Source: Bombella apis (lineage in GTDB: Bacteria; Pseudomonadota; Alphaproteobacteria; Acetobacterales; Acetobacteraceae). From it: a stretch of DNA of 64,000 nucleotides. The DNA is taken from the NCBI RefSeq assembly GCF_018221685.1, contig NZ_JAGJTM010000004.1, positions 438,287 to 502,286 on the forward strand, read 5' to 3'. Of the stretch, positions 7,801-16,339 are shown one piece after another. The translations under genes were made by a program, and so were the position numbers. The first letter of the stretch is position 1; the number at the start of each line of letters is the position of its first letter. The notes under the pieces were generated by a model. That model worked only from the letters and a program-made list of their open reading frames with translations, ran no database searches and was not told the DNA's origin.

Positions 7801-8709
7801 ATGCTCATGCCACATCCTCAGACCATCGAGATTTTTTTGCCGTTTGGGGATCCCCAGAGTCTGCGTGTCGCCTCGGTTGTGACCCGTACTGTCAGTCTGG
7901 TTGAAATTCCCCGGTCACAGCTGCGTCTTTTTTTACAAAGACCGGAAGCAGGGCGGGTGGGTCTTTATTTTCTTTTCGGGGAGGAAGATAAGACGGAGCA
8001 GCCGAAAGTATATGTTGGTCAGACCGGAAAGCTGGGGGAGCGGCTGAAGCAGCATAATATGGGAAAGGATTTCTGGAACAGGGCTGTGGTGGCCGTCACG
8101 TCCAAGGATGTCTTGACCGAGGTACATGCCCGTTTTCTGGAGGTGCTGTCTCTCAGGCAGGCAGAGGCGGTCGGTCGATATGTGCTGGACAACAGACAGA
8201 AAGGCAGGGATTCCCCGCACATGTCTTCCTCCATGAGGGCTGTCTGTGATGAACTCTTTGAGACCATCAGCATTCTGTTGACGACTCTGGGGTATCCTGT
8301 TTTTAAACCGGTCCTGGAGCAGTTTCCTTTAGGTGAAGGGCAGGTCGCCCAAGTGCAGGATGATGTACCGGAACTGTTTTTCTGTCGAGGCAATGGTGCT
8401 GAAGGGCAGGGCCGTTATACTGAAGAAGGTATGGTGGTTTTGGCAGGGTCTTATGTGCCCGTGTCTTCTTCAAAATTGGAGAAAAAAGCTCCCCGTGTAG
8501 CGGCCGCGCGTCAGGAAGCTCTTAAAAACGGTTTTTTGCGGTTGGAGGGGAACAGGTTGGTGCTGAGCCGGGACATGCTTTTCAAAACTTCTTCAAAGGC
8601 TGCCACTTTCTTGTTGGGACGTTATGCTACCGGTTGGAAAAGATGGAAAGATGGAGAAGGGCGTGCCCTGTCAAAATGGAGGCGGGGTGTCACCGAGAAT
8701 GATGTCTGA
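7801..8709 (+). CDS. GIY-YIG nuclease-domain protein with DUF4357-like C-terminus
   Basis: A 302-residue protein. Residues about 50-125 carry a GIY-YIG fold signature: GLYFLFG, then KVYVGQTG, LGERLKQHN, FWNRAVVAVTS and a later Glu (LTEVHARFLE). The C-terminus (about 225-295, with SSKAATFLLGRYATGWKRWKD) resembles DUF4357, which often accompanies GIY-YIG domains in stand-alone nuclease proteins. The biological target is unknown; such proteins appear in accessory and mobile contexts. The ATG at 7801 follows GGAAGGACAGGACGGA; an earlier TTG at 7783 is less likely. The 3' end overlaps the convergent phosphoglycerate mutase gene by 39 bases. Base composition looks less GC-rich than the flanking genes, compatible with transfer. 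Confidence 0.75.
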   Translation: MLMPHPQTIEIFLPFGDPQSLRVASVVTRTVSLVEIPRSQLRLFLQRPEAGRVGLYFLFGEEDKTEQPKVYVGQTGKLGERLKQHNMGKDFWNRAVVAVTSKDVLTEVHARFLEVLSLRQAEAVGRYVLDNRQKGRDSPHMSSSMRAVCDELFETISILLTTLGYPVFKPVLEQFPLGEGQVAQVQDDVPELFFCRGNGAEGQGRYTEEGMVVLAGSYVPVSSSKLEKKAPRVAAARQEALKNGFLRLEGNRLVLSRDMLFKTSSKAATFLLGRYATGWKRWKDGEGRALSKWRRGVTENDV

Positions 8710-9408
8710 AGGTTCCAGATAGTGGGACTGTTCAGGGTTGCCGGTATCATCCATTTCATAGACAAGTGGCGTGCCTGTCGGGATTTCCAGCGTCTGCGTT
8801 TCCTCGGGGGACAGGCCGTCCAGATGGCTGATGAGGGCACGCATGACGGTGCCGTGCGTGACGACGAGCAGGGAACGGCCCTGCCGCAGGGCTGGCAGCA
8901 GCGTATCCTGCCAGTAGGGCAGCACCCGCTTCATGGTCATGGCCAGACTTTCGGCGCAGGGAAGATCGCATCTAGGGATGGAGGCATAGCGGGGGTCGTT
9001 CCCCGGATGGCGCGGGCTGTCCGGCTTTACAGCTGGCGGTGTGACGTCAAAACTCCGGCGCCATTGCTGCACCTGTTCCCGACCGTAGCGTGCGATGGTG
9101 TCGTCCTTGTTCAGCCCCTGCAGGGCACCATAATGGCGTTCATTCAGCCGCCAGCTCCTGTATTCCGGCAGCCATGACTGGTCCAGCTCGTCCAGACAGT
9201 GATGCAGTGTGTGGATGGTTCTTTTCAGCATGGAGCTGTGGGCTGCATCGAAGCGGAAGCCGTGGTGCCGCATCAGGCGGCCTGCCCTGCGGGCTTCCTC
9301 ATGGCCGTTGGCGGAGAGGTCCAGATCATTCCAGCCCGTGAACAGGTTGGCCTCATTGCCCAGGCTCTGCCCGTGGCGCATCAGCACCAGCTTTGCCCCC
9401 GTCATCAT
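8671..9408 (-). CDS. gpmA: 2,3-bisphosphoglycerate-dependent phosphoglycerate mutase
   Basis: Interconverts 3- and 2-phosphoglycerate in glycolysis, in the cytoplasm. The 245-residue length fits the dPGM family. The catalytic phosphohistidine motif LMRHGQSLGNEANLFTGW is near residue 10, the second active-site segment LNERHYGALQGLNK follows, and the late THGTVMRAL supplies the second histidine. AGGAGGACCCTC lies directly before the first of two adjacent ATGs (9408), fixing the start; a longer in-frame start is unlikely. The C-terminus (GDTPPPF) overlaps the convergent GIY-YIG gene by 39 bases. Confidence 0.92.
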   Translation of the reverse strand: MMTGAKLVLMRHGQSLGNEANLFTGWNDLDLSANGHEEARRAGRLMRHHGFRFDAAHSSMLKRTIHTLHHCLDELDQSWLPEYRSWRLNERHYGALQGLNKDDTIARYGREQVQQWRRSFDVTPPAVKPDSPRHPGNDPRYASIPRCDLPCAESLAMTMKRVLPYWQDTLLPALRQGRSLLVVTHGTVMRALISHLDGLSPEETQTLEIPTGTPLVYEMDDTGNPEQSHYLEPSDIILGDTPPPF

Positions 9409-9590
9409 GAGGGTCCTCCTTTCTGCTCCATGCCGTACTGTCATGCATGTGCGCATGGCAGGCCAAGATGGCAGGATATGTCAGGCTGGAAAAGATGGCA
9501 GGCATCATTATTACGCATGGCTTCTGATACTTGTCAGAAATGTGAATATACGTCATCCTTTTCAGGGAAGATTATGGAGGGATAAGGCTC

Positions 9591-10130
9591 ATGACTGATA
9601 ATCAGCAGAAAAATCTGGTAAAGCAGGAAGGTAATTGTGGAATCGTCATGGGGGCCCTGATCGTCCTCACGGGTGTGCTTGTGGCCATGACACCCGTGCT
9701 GAGCATCATCTCTCTTACGGCCCTCATTGCGGTCGGGCTTCTGTTCGTCGGGGTTTTCACGCTGGTGGATGTGTTCCGCCGGACAGGCATGGAACGCCGG
9801 ATGCTGGATGGTCTCCTGGGTATTTTCTTCATCATCCTGGCCATCCTGATCTTCTTCAACCCCGTAGGGTCGGCCATCGGGCTGACGATCTGGGTTGCTG
9901 CATGGTTCATCGTGCGTGGCGTGATGGAGCTGGCCGGAATGGGGGCTTCGCCTTATGGCCGCAGCTTCATGGCGCTGGATGCCATCGTCAATATTGTTCT
10001 GGGCGTGACACTGTTCTGCATCAACCCGATCACGGCACAGGCGGCGCTGGGCTATTATGTGGCCATCAGCCTGATGTTCTGGGGCTTTTCGGTCATCCAT
10101 CGCAGCATCCTGCTCAAGCATCTGGTCTGA
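9591..10130 (+). CDS. HdeD/DUF308-family membrane protein
   Basis: A 179-residue integral membrane protein with about six predicted helices, e.g. GIVMGALIVLTGVLVAM, LIAVGLLFVGVFTLVDVF, GIFFIILAILIFF and AIGLTIWVAAWFIVRG. Helix pairing and the late Gly-rich turns match the HdeD (DUF308) family, linked in enterobacteria to acid resistance; a similar role in an acid-producing bacterium is only inference. The gene stands alone between divergent and convergent neighbours and is followed by a strong intrinsic terminator. A T/A-rich stretch upstream (about 9540-9590) probably carries the promoter. Confidence 0.8.
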   Translation: MTDNQQKNLVKQEGNCGIVMGALIVLTGVLVAMTPVLSIISLTALIAVGLLFVGVFTLVDVFRRTGMERRMLDGLLGIFFIILAILIFFNPVGSAIGLTIWVAAWFIVRGVMELAGMGASPYGRSFMALDAIVNIVLGVTLFCINPITAQAALGYYVAISLMFWGFSVIHRSILLKHLV

Positions 10131-10159
10131 GCCCTGCTTTCAGGCCTGGATGAGGTCAG

Positions 10160-10187
10160 AACCCGGCCAGAAAAGGCCGGGTTTTTT
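10160..10187 (+). terminator. Intrinsic terminator after HdeD-like gene
   Basis: AACCCGGCC (10160-10168) pairs with GGCCGGGTT (10175-10183) around AGAAAA, followed by a run of T (10182-10187). It lies between two convergent genes and may serve both strands. Confidence 0.9.
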
Positions 10188-10198
10188 CATGTTCCGGT

Positions 10199-11257
10199 TC
10201 AGGGTCTCTCCAGGGCGTTTATGACGGCCCTGGTGAACTGGTCTGTTGTGGCAGTGCCACCGAGGTCGCCCGTGCGTGTGCCGTTCTGGAGTGTCTGGAT
10301 GATGGCGGTTCTCAGGCGGGTGGCCAGGGCTGCATGGTTTGTGTGGTCCAGCATGAGGGCGCCTGCGAGCAGGAGAGCCGTGGGGTTCGCCCTGTTCTGT
10401 CCGGCAATGTCGGGAGCGGAGCCATGCACGGCCTCGAAGATGGCCATGTCTTTTCCAATATTGGCCCCCGGAGCCAGTCCCAGCCCACCTGTCAGACCGG
10501 ATATCTGGTCGGAAAGGATGTCACCGAACAGATTGGTGGTGACAATCACATCAAACTGGGAGGGGTCGAGGCAGAGCTGCATGGCGCAGGCATCCACGAT
10601 CCGTTCATCACAGGCGATGCGCCCTTCATAACGGGCGGCAACCTTGCGTCCTGTTTCCAGGAACAGGCCGCTCATCAGCTTGAGGATGTTGGCCTTGTGG
10701 ACCAGCGTTACCTTTCTGCGACCATGGGCCAGTGCATAGTCAAAGGCATGGGTCACGATGCGTTCGCATTCGGCCCGTGTTGTATAACCAGCTGAAAGAG
10801 CCATGCCCTGCGGGTCATCGCCCTGGGGAAGATAATAGTCACGGGCGGCGTAATAACCCTCGATATTTTCCCGGATGAGCACGATGTCCAGCCCGTCATA
10901 GCGGCGCAGGTCATCCCGTGGGAGAAGAGTACGGGCAGGGCGTATGTTGGCGTAAAGGTCGAATTTCTGGCGCAGTGTGACATTGACGGAGCGGAATCCC
11001 GTGCCGCTGGGCGTGGCCAGCGGTGCCTTGAGGGCAAGGCGGGTGCGTTCCAGGCTGCGGAGGGTGGCGTCCGGCAAAGGGGTTCCTTCGTCTTCCAGAG
11101 CATGGACTCCGGCTTTCTGCTCGTCCCAGAGGAAGGGGGCGCCAAGGGCCGCCAGAACCTCTTTTGTGGCCCGTGTGATTTCCGGGCCGATTCCATCACC
11201 GGGAATCAGTGTTACGGGTATGGGCTGTCCTGCTGTGGAGGATGTGTGGGCTGACAT
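10199..11257 (-). CDS. NAD-type isocitrate dehydrogenase (isocitrate/isopropylmalate dehydrogenase family)
   Basis: Oxidative decarboxylation of isocitrate (or a related 3-substituted malate) with NAD(P). The 352-residue protein shows the family order: IPGDGIGPEI near the N-terminus, substrate-binding VNVTLRQKFDLYANIRPARTL, RENIEGYY, KANI and the metal-site region TTNLFGDILSDQ. The late EAVHGSAPDIAGQNRANP is the nucleotide-binding loop. The short length and IREN(I)EGYY pattern favour the class II NAD-dependent isocitrate dehydrogenase rather than leuB, and divergent gltA-acnA supports a TCA role. ATG at 11257 has GGAGAA upstream; longer in-frame starts exist (e.g. 11299). Tartrate or homoisocitrate dehydrogenase are less likely alternatives. 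Confidence 0.82.
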   Translation of the reverse strand: MSAHTSSTAGQPIPVTLIPGDGIGPEITRATKEVLAALGAPFLWDEQKAGVHALEDEGTPLPDATLRSLERTRLALKAPLATPSGTGFRSVNVTLRQKFDLYANIRPARTLLPRDDLRRYDGLDIVLIRENIEGYYAARDYYLPQGDDPQGMALSAGYTTRAECERIVTHAFDYALAHGRRKVTLVHKANILKLMSGLFLETGRKVAARYEGRIACDERIVDACAMQLCLDPSQFDVIVTTNLFGDILSDQISGLTGGLGLAPGANIGKDMAIFEAVHGSAPDIAGQNRANPTALLLAGALMLDHTNHAALATRLRTAIIQTLQNGTRTGDLGGTATTDQFTRAVINALERP

Positions 11258-11517
11258 GGGGGAATTCTCCCTGAAAATGGGGCTGTGTGCCCTCTTCATG
11301 CCCGTGGTGGGTGAACCTTTCTGTCTGGCCGGTGGCATGATCCAGCTAGAGAGCACCAGCTCATCATGCTTCATGGGAATGTGACAAGAGCTGGAAGATA
11401 AAGATTTTTTTGTAGAGCATGATGCTTGCGGGGGCAGGAACTATGTGCGTTACTCAAATATAACGATACCGAAATTAAATGGACTGTTCCGGTGTTGTTT
11501 CGCAGGGAGGTCACATC

Positions 11518-12846
11518 ATGGGGATCCGTGAAGTAATGGCAGCACAGCAGGATGCCGGGCAGTGGGTGCTTCGCAGGGTGGAGGGAACCGCGCAGGAGGT
11601 GCCGCTGGGCAGCATGAAGGGGCAGCTGGGGCCGGATGTGGTGGACATGCGGACCCTCTACCGGCGGGCGGGTGTGTTTTCCTATGACCCCGGTTTTGCC
11701 AATACGGCATCCTGCATGAGTGCCATCACCTATATTGATGGTGAGGCCGGGATATTGCTGCATCGTGGCTACCCGATTGAGCAGCTTTGCCAGAAAGCGA
11801 GTTTCCCGGAAGTCGCCTGGCTGCTGTCACACGGAGAGCTGCCTGATGCACGGCAGAAGGCCCGTTTCGAACATGGGTTGATGGCTGAGGCACATCTGCA
11901 TGAGCAGATACGCAACTTCTTCAACGGGTTCCGGCGGGATTCCCACCCCATGGCCATGCTCTGCGGGACGTTGGCTGGCCTCTCCAGCTTTTATGGCAAT
12001 CAGGGAGCGGACCAGCGGCACCGTATCACATCAGAGGAGCGGGAGATGTCTACCCTGCGGCTTGTGGCCAAGATGCCGACTCTGGCAGCCTGGGTCTACC
12101 GCTACAGCCGGGGGTTGCCGCTGATCTACCCCCGTCCGGGACTGAGCTATGCGGAGAACTGTCTGCACATGCTCTTCTCCATGCCGGAAGCAGCCTGGGA
12201 GGTGAATCCGGTTCTGGCACGGGCCTTCGAGAGGATTCTGATCCTTCATGCCGACCATGGGCAGAATGTTTCTACATCCACCGTGCGGACGGTGGGGGCC
12301 ACGGGGGTCAATCCTTTTGCGTGTGTCGCTGCTGGTGTGGCGGCGCTCTGGGGGCCAGCACATGGCGGTGCGAACGAGGCCGTGCTGGATATGCTGGATG
12401 AGATCGGTACGGTGGACGGCATTCCGGATTTTATGAACCGTGTCAGGAATCAGGAGGATGGTACGCGGCTGATGGGCTTTGGCCACCGTGTTTACAGGAA
12501 TCTGGACCCACGGGCCGGGCTGATGCGGAACATCTGCCATGAAGTGCTGGCAGAGCTCGGGATGGATCATGATCCCCGTCTCGAGCTGGCCATGAAGCTG
12601 GAAGAGACAGCCCTGAATGATGAGTATTTCATCTCCCGGCGGCTTTATCCCAATGTGGATTTCTATTCCGGAATCATCCTCCGGGCGATGGGGATTCCGT
12701 CCTCCATGTTCACGGTGTTTTTTGCCGTGGCCCGTACAGCGGGATGGGTTGCCCAGTGGAAGGAAATGCTGGAGAGCCGCGCAGGCATCAGCCGTCCCCG
12801 TGCCCTTTATGTCGGGCCGGACAGGCGGGATGTGCCGGCGTCCTGA
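11518..12846 (+). CDS. gltA: Citrate synthase
   Basis: Condenses oxaloacetate and acetyl-CoA to citrate. The 442-residue length fits type II (hexameric) bacterial citrate synthases. Catalytic residues are in recognisable contexts: WGPAHGGANEAVLDML (His), MGFGHRVYRNLDPRA (His) and NVDFYSG (Asp). The N-terminal FSYDPGFANTASCMSAITYIDG segment is typical of the family. GGAGG lies nine bases before the ATG at 11518. It is read divergently from the isocitrate dehydrogenase and is followed 49 bases later by acnA, so the two likely form an operon. In acetic acid bacteria citrate synthase contributes to acetate resistance. Confidence 0.95.
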   Translation: MGIREVMAAQQDAGQWVLRRVEGTAQEVPLGSMKGQLGPDVVDMRTLYRRAGVFSYDPGFANTASCMSAITYIDGEAGILLHRGYPIEQLCQKASFPEVAWLLSHGELPDARQKARFEHGLMAEAHLHEQIRNFFNGFRRDSHPMAMLCGTLAGLSSFYGNQGADQRHRITSEEREMSTLRLVAKMPTLAAWVYRYSRGLPLIYPRPGLSYAENCLHMLFSMPEAAWEVNPVLARAFERILILHADHGQNVSTSTVRTVGATGVNPFACVAAGVAALWGPAHGGANEAVLDMLDEIGTVDGIPDFMNRVRNQEDGTRLMGFGHRVYRNLDPRAGLMRNICHEVLAELGMDHDPRLELAMKLEETALNDEYFISRRLYPNVDFYSGIILRAMGIPSSMFTVFFAVARTAGWVAQWKEMLESRAGISRPRALYVGPDRRDVPAS

Positions 12847-12895
12847 GGAGCAGCCGGCTGAAGAAACAGGGCACGAGACTGGCAAGCGGGAGGGC

Positions 12896-15586
12896 ATGAT
12901 GACTGGAACAGACAGGACAGCCGGGCAGGGGGGCATTCCATGGCAGAGGCTGGAGCATGAGGGGCAGAGTTATCGATACGTATCGCTCCCCCAGGCTCTG
13001 GCCGGAGCGGGGGAGAAGGCGCAACGCCTGCCTTATGTGTTGAAGATCGTTCTGGAGAACGTGTTGAGGCAGGGGCAGCATGATGCGGCGGCGCTGGTGA
13101 CGGGTTGGGCTGAGACCTGCCATGCCGAAGGTGAGATTCCGTTCCGTCCGGCCCGTATCCTGATGCAGGATTTTACAGGTGTTCCCGCTGTGGTCGATCT
13201 TGCCGCCATGCGTGACGGCATGAAACGGCTGGGTGGTGATCCGGAGGAGGTCAATCCGTTCATCCCTGTAGATCTTGTGATCGATCATTCCGTGACAGTG
13301 GATGTGGCGGGGCAGAAAGATGCTCTGGAGCAGAATGTGGCCCACGAGTTCAGCCGCAACCGGGAGAGGTACAGCTTTCTGCGCTGGGGGCAGCAGGCAT
13401 TCGACAATTTCCGGGTCATTCCGCCAGAGGCCGGCATCTGCCATCAGGTGAATCTGGAATATCTGGCTCCGCTGGTCATGCGGAAGGAGGAAAAGGGCGT
13501 GACGACCCTTTTCCCGGATACAGTCTTCGGAACAGACAGCCATACGACCATGATCAACGGCCTTGGTGTTCTGGGCTGGGGTGTTGGTGGCATCGAGGCT
13601 GAAGCCGCCGCTTTGGGAGAGGCCATTGCCATGCGTCTGCCCGATGTGGTGGGGGTGTATCTGGAGGGACGGTCCGCTCCCGGCGTGACAGCGACGGACA
13701 TCGTGCTGACCCTGACAGAACAACTCCGGGCGGAAGGGGTTGTCGGCAAGTTTGTGGAGTTTTTCGGTCCGGCGCTGGATCACCTGCCGGTGGCGGATCG
13801 GGCCACCATTGCCAACATGGCACCTGAATATGGAGCGACCTGCGGCTATTTTCCACCCGATGCACTGGCCATGGACTATCTGACCCTGACAGGCCGTTCG
13901 CCGGATCATGTCCGGCTCGTGGAAGCGTACCTGCGGCAGCAGGGACTGTTCCGGGAGGGTAATGAAACACCGCTTTTCACCACTGTGCTGCGTCTGGACC
14001 TGGGGACTGTGAAGCCTTCTGTTGCCGGGCCGAAAACACCCTCCCAGCGTCATGACCTTCCTGCCGTGGCAGAGACCAGCCGGGCCGCCCTGGCGGCCGA
14101 AGGACAGGGGGATGTCCGTTTCCCCATCCGCACGAAGGATGCCGCCCTTGCGGGGGAAAGCCTTGGTGCCGGGGATGTCGTGCTGGCAGCCATTACATCC
14201 TGCACCAATACATCCAACCCTGCGGCCATGCTGACAGCAGGGCTTCTGGCCCGGAAGGCCCGTCAGCGGGGCCTGAAGGTGGCACGGCGCATCAAGACCT
14301 CTCTGGCCCCGGGCAGCCAGGCCGTAACCCGGTATCTGGAACGGGCCGGTCTGCTGGAGGATTTCAGTGCGTTAGGGTTTGAGATCGTTGGTTATGGCTG
14401 CACGACCTGCATCGGCAATAGCGGCCCCTTGCAGGCTGACATTGCCCGGACGATCACGGAGCATGATCTGACAGTTGCCGCAGTGCTGTCCGGGAACCGT
14501 AATTTCGAGGGGCGTGTTTCCCCTCATACGAAGCTGAATTACATCACCAGCCCACCGCTCGTGATGGCCTATGCATTGGCCGGGACCGTGACACGGAATC
14601 TTGCGGTGGAACCTCTTGGCCATGATGAGGCCGGTCAGCCTGTCATGCTGGCCGATATCTGGCCCGGCGGGGATGAGGTGGCGAATCTCATGGCGCAGTC
14701 CGTCGTGGCGGAGGCCTTTGCCCGTGGCTATGCGACTGTGGAGCAGGGGCCTGCCCAGTGGCAGGCACTGGGAGACGGCAAGGCCGGTGCAACGTTTGCG
14801 TGGGATGGGTCTTCAACCTACATCCAGTCACCGCCGTGGCTGGAGGAGGCTGCCGGCGTGACGGGGCCAATCCGCAAGGCCAGGATTCTGGCCCTGTTCG
14901 GGGACAACATCACGACGGATCATATTTCTCCGGCCGGAACGATTGCCATCGGTTCGCCTGCTGCCCGGTATCTTGAGGAGCATGGCGTCTCACCGGCGCA
15001 GTTCAACTCTTATGGCAGCCGCCGTGGGAATGATCGTGTCATGGCACGGGGGACATTTGCCAATATCCGTATCCGTAATGAGATGATCCCCGGTAGTGAG
15101 GGTGGCGTGACCCGGCACTGGCCAGATGGGGAGGAAGGAGCCATTTTCGATGCTGCTGCCCGGTATCAGCAGGAGCAGGTACCGCTGGTGGTGGTAGCGG
15201 GGCGGAATTACGGCATGGGGTCATCACGGGACTGGGCAGCGAAAGGCCCCCGTCTCCTGGGGGTAAAGGCTGTCATTGCCGAGGATTTCGAACGGATTCA
15301 CCGGGCCAATCTGGCAGGGATGGGGGTTCTGCCCCTTACCTTTCCCAAGGGGGTGACCCGTCAGACGCTCGGCCTGACGGGGCAGGAAGAAGTGAGCATC
15401 GACCTTCCGGCCCGGCTTGAGCCCCGGCAGTCTGTCCGTGTGTGTTTTACGGCACCGGATGGCATGGAGCAGGTCGTGCAGGCCACCCTCCAGCTGGAGA
15501 CGGAGGCTGAGCTGGCCTATGTCGCCCAGGGGGGTATCCTGCCTTATGTGTTGCAGCGCATTGCGGATGGCGGGAGCGTGCGGTGA
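12896..15586 (+). CDS. acnA: Aconitate hydratase A
   Basis: Interconverts citrate and isocitrate; a [4Fe-4S] cytoplasmic enzyme. The length of 896 residues matches AcnA/IRP-type aconitases. Cluster ligands appear as ITSCTNTSNP (Cys about 435) and GYGCTTCIGNSGPL (two Cys about 502-505). VFGTDSHTTMINGLGVLGWGVGGIEAE and the late YGMGSSRDWAAKGP swivel-domain motif are also present. The first of two adjacent ATGs (12896) follows GCGGGAGGGC; the long open frame upstream of it overlaps gltA and is not credible as coding. Together with gltA and the divergent isocitrate dehydrogenase it covers the first three TCA steps. Confidence 0.95.
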   Translation: MMTGTDRTAGQGGIPWQRLEHEGQSYRYVSLPQALAGAGEKAQRLPYVLKIVLENVLRQGQHDAAALVTGWAETCHAEGEIPFRPARILMQDFTGVPAVVDLAAMRDGMKRLGGDPEEVNPFIPVDLVIDHSVTVDVAGQKDALEQNVAHEFSRNRERYSFLRWGQQAFDNFRVIPPEAGICHQVNLEYLAPLVMRKEEKGVTTLFPDTVFGTDSHTTMINGLGVLGWGVGGIEAEAAALGEAIAMRLPDVVGVYLEGRSAPGVTATDIVLTLTEQLRAEGVVGKFVEFFGPALDHLPVADRATIANMAPEYGATCGYFPPDALAMDYLTLTGRSPDHVRLVEAYLRQQGLFREGNETPLFTTVLRLDLGTVKPSVAGPKTPSQRHDLPAVAETSRAALAAEGQGDVRFPIRTKDAALAGESLGAGDVVLAAITSCTNTSNPAAMLTAGLLARKARQRGLKVARRIKTSLAPGSQAVTRYLERAGLLEDFSALGFEIVGYGCTTCIGNSGPLQADIARTITEHDLTVAAVLSGNRNFEGRVSPHTKLNYITSPPLVMAYALAGTVTRNLAVEPLGHDEAGQPVMLADIWPGGDEVANLMAQSVVAEAFARGYATVEQGPAQWQALGDGKAGATFAWDGSSTYIQSPPWLEEAAGVTGPIRKARILALFGDNITTDHISPAGTIAIGSPAARYLEEHGVSPAQFNSYGSRRGNDRVMARGTFANIRIRNEMIPGSEGGVTRHWPDGEEGAIFDAAARYQQEQVPLVVVAGRNYGMGSSRDWAAKGPRLLGVKAVIAEDFERIHRANLAGMGVLPLTFPKGVTRQTLGLTGQEEVSIDLPARLEPRQSVRVCFTAPDGMEQVVQATLQLETEAELAYVAQGGILPYVLQRIADGGSVR

Positions 15587-15667
15587 CGGCATGGTCCATG
15601 TTTTCCTGATGATGTGTGTGCCGGTTGGTGTTACGGTGGCGGCATGACCGTAGAAGGAGAAAGAAAG

Positions 15668-16324
15668 ATGTTCAGATGCCCTCATGCCGTCATGGTGATG
15701 ACACTTGGTCTGCTGTCTGCCGTGCCAGCTTCTGCGGCTGGGCCGAAGGATGGTCGGGCCGCAGCTGTGGAAGCCGTGACGGAAAAAGGGGGAGGTCTGC
15801 CGGAAATCATGGCGGCTGAACATCCGGGAGTAACGGCCCGGTCCGCTTTTGCCGGGCCATGGCGTTATGGTTGTGCCTATCCGGCCAAGGGCAGCCGACA
15901 GGGGACGCAGTTCTGCACCATCCAGCTGGAACGCATGACGGGGACGACGATGGATAGCGGATTTTTCCTGCTGGCTCATGCCACGCCAGACCTCATCAGG
16001 AAGCCGCTGGCCCAACAGCCCTGGCAGATCAGCCTGAACCTGCCGACACGCTTGCCGTTCGACATGAAGGCCACTCTTCAGCTGAGCGTGGATAACGGGC
16101 AGGCCGTGCCTTTGCCCCTGCAATCCTGTGACGAGACAGGCTGCATGGCCCAGCAGGAGCTTCCGGTCAGTGCCGTGCAGGCTCTGTCATCGGGGAAGAC
16201 GGCACAGCTGACGGCGAAGACGAAAACGGGCGAGACATGGGCCTATGAGTTCCCGCTCTCCGACATCCAGACGGGGATGCAGCAGATCGCAGGCTGGCTG
16301 GAGCGGGGCGAGCTGAACCCGTAA
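15668..16324 (+). CDS. IalB-family (invasion-associated locus B) exported protein
   Basis: A 218-residue exported protein. The N-terminus (MFRCPHAVMVMTLGLLSAVPASAAG) is a clear Sec signal peptide with an ASA-A cleavage site. The mature part contains WRYGCAYPAKGS, FCTIQLERMTG and SCDETGCMAQQELP, cysteine-bearing motifs typical of the alphaproteobacterial IalB family. Despite the name, family members in environmental bacteria have no established role in invasion; function here is unknown, probably periplasmic or surface. AGAAGGAGAAAG precedes the ATG at 15668; an upstream ATG (15644) is possible. The 3' end lies 15 bases from the convergent MFS gene. Confidence 0.78.
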   Translation: MFRCPHAVMVMTLGLLSAVPASAAGPKDGRAAAVEAVTEKGGGLPEIMAAEHPGVTARSAFAGPWRYGCAYPAKGSRQGTQFCTIQLERMTGTTMDSGFFLLAHATPDLIRKPLAQQPWQISLNLPTRLPFDMKATLQLSVDNGQAVPLPLQSCDETGCMAQQELPVSAVQALSSGKTAQLTAKTKTGETWAYEFPLSDIQTGMQQIAGWLERGELNP

Positions 16325-16339
16325 GAAGCGGGCCGGCCT

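Noticed and set aside
12617..12895. 93-codon N-terminal extension of acnA
   Set aside because: It overlaps the 3' part of gltA in another frame and has no similarity to aconitase.
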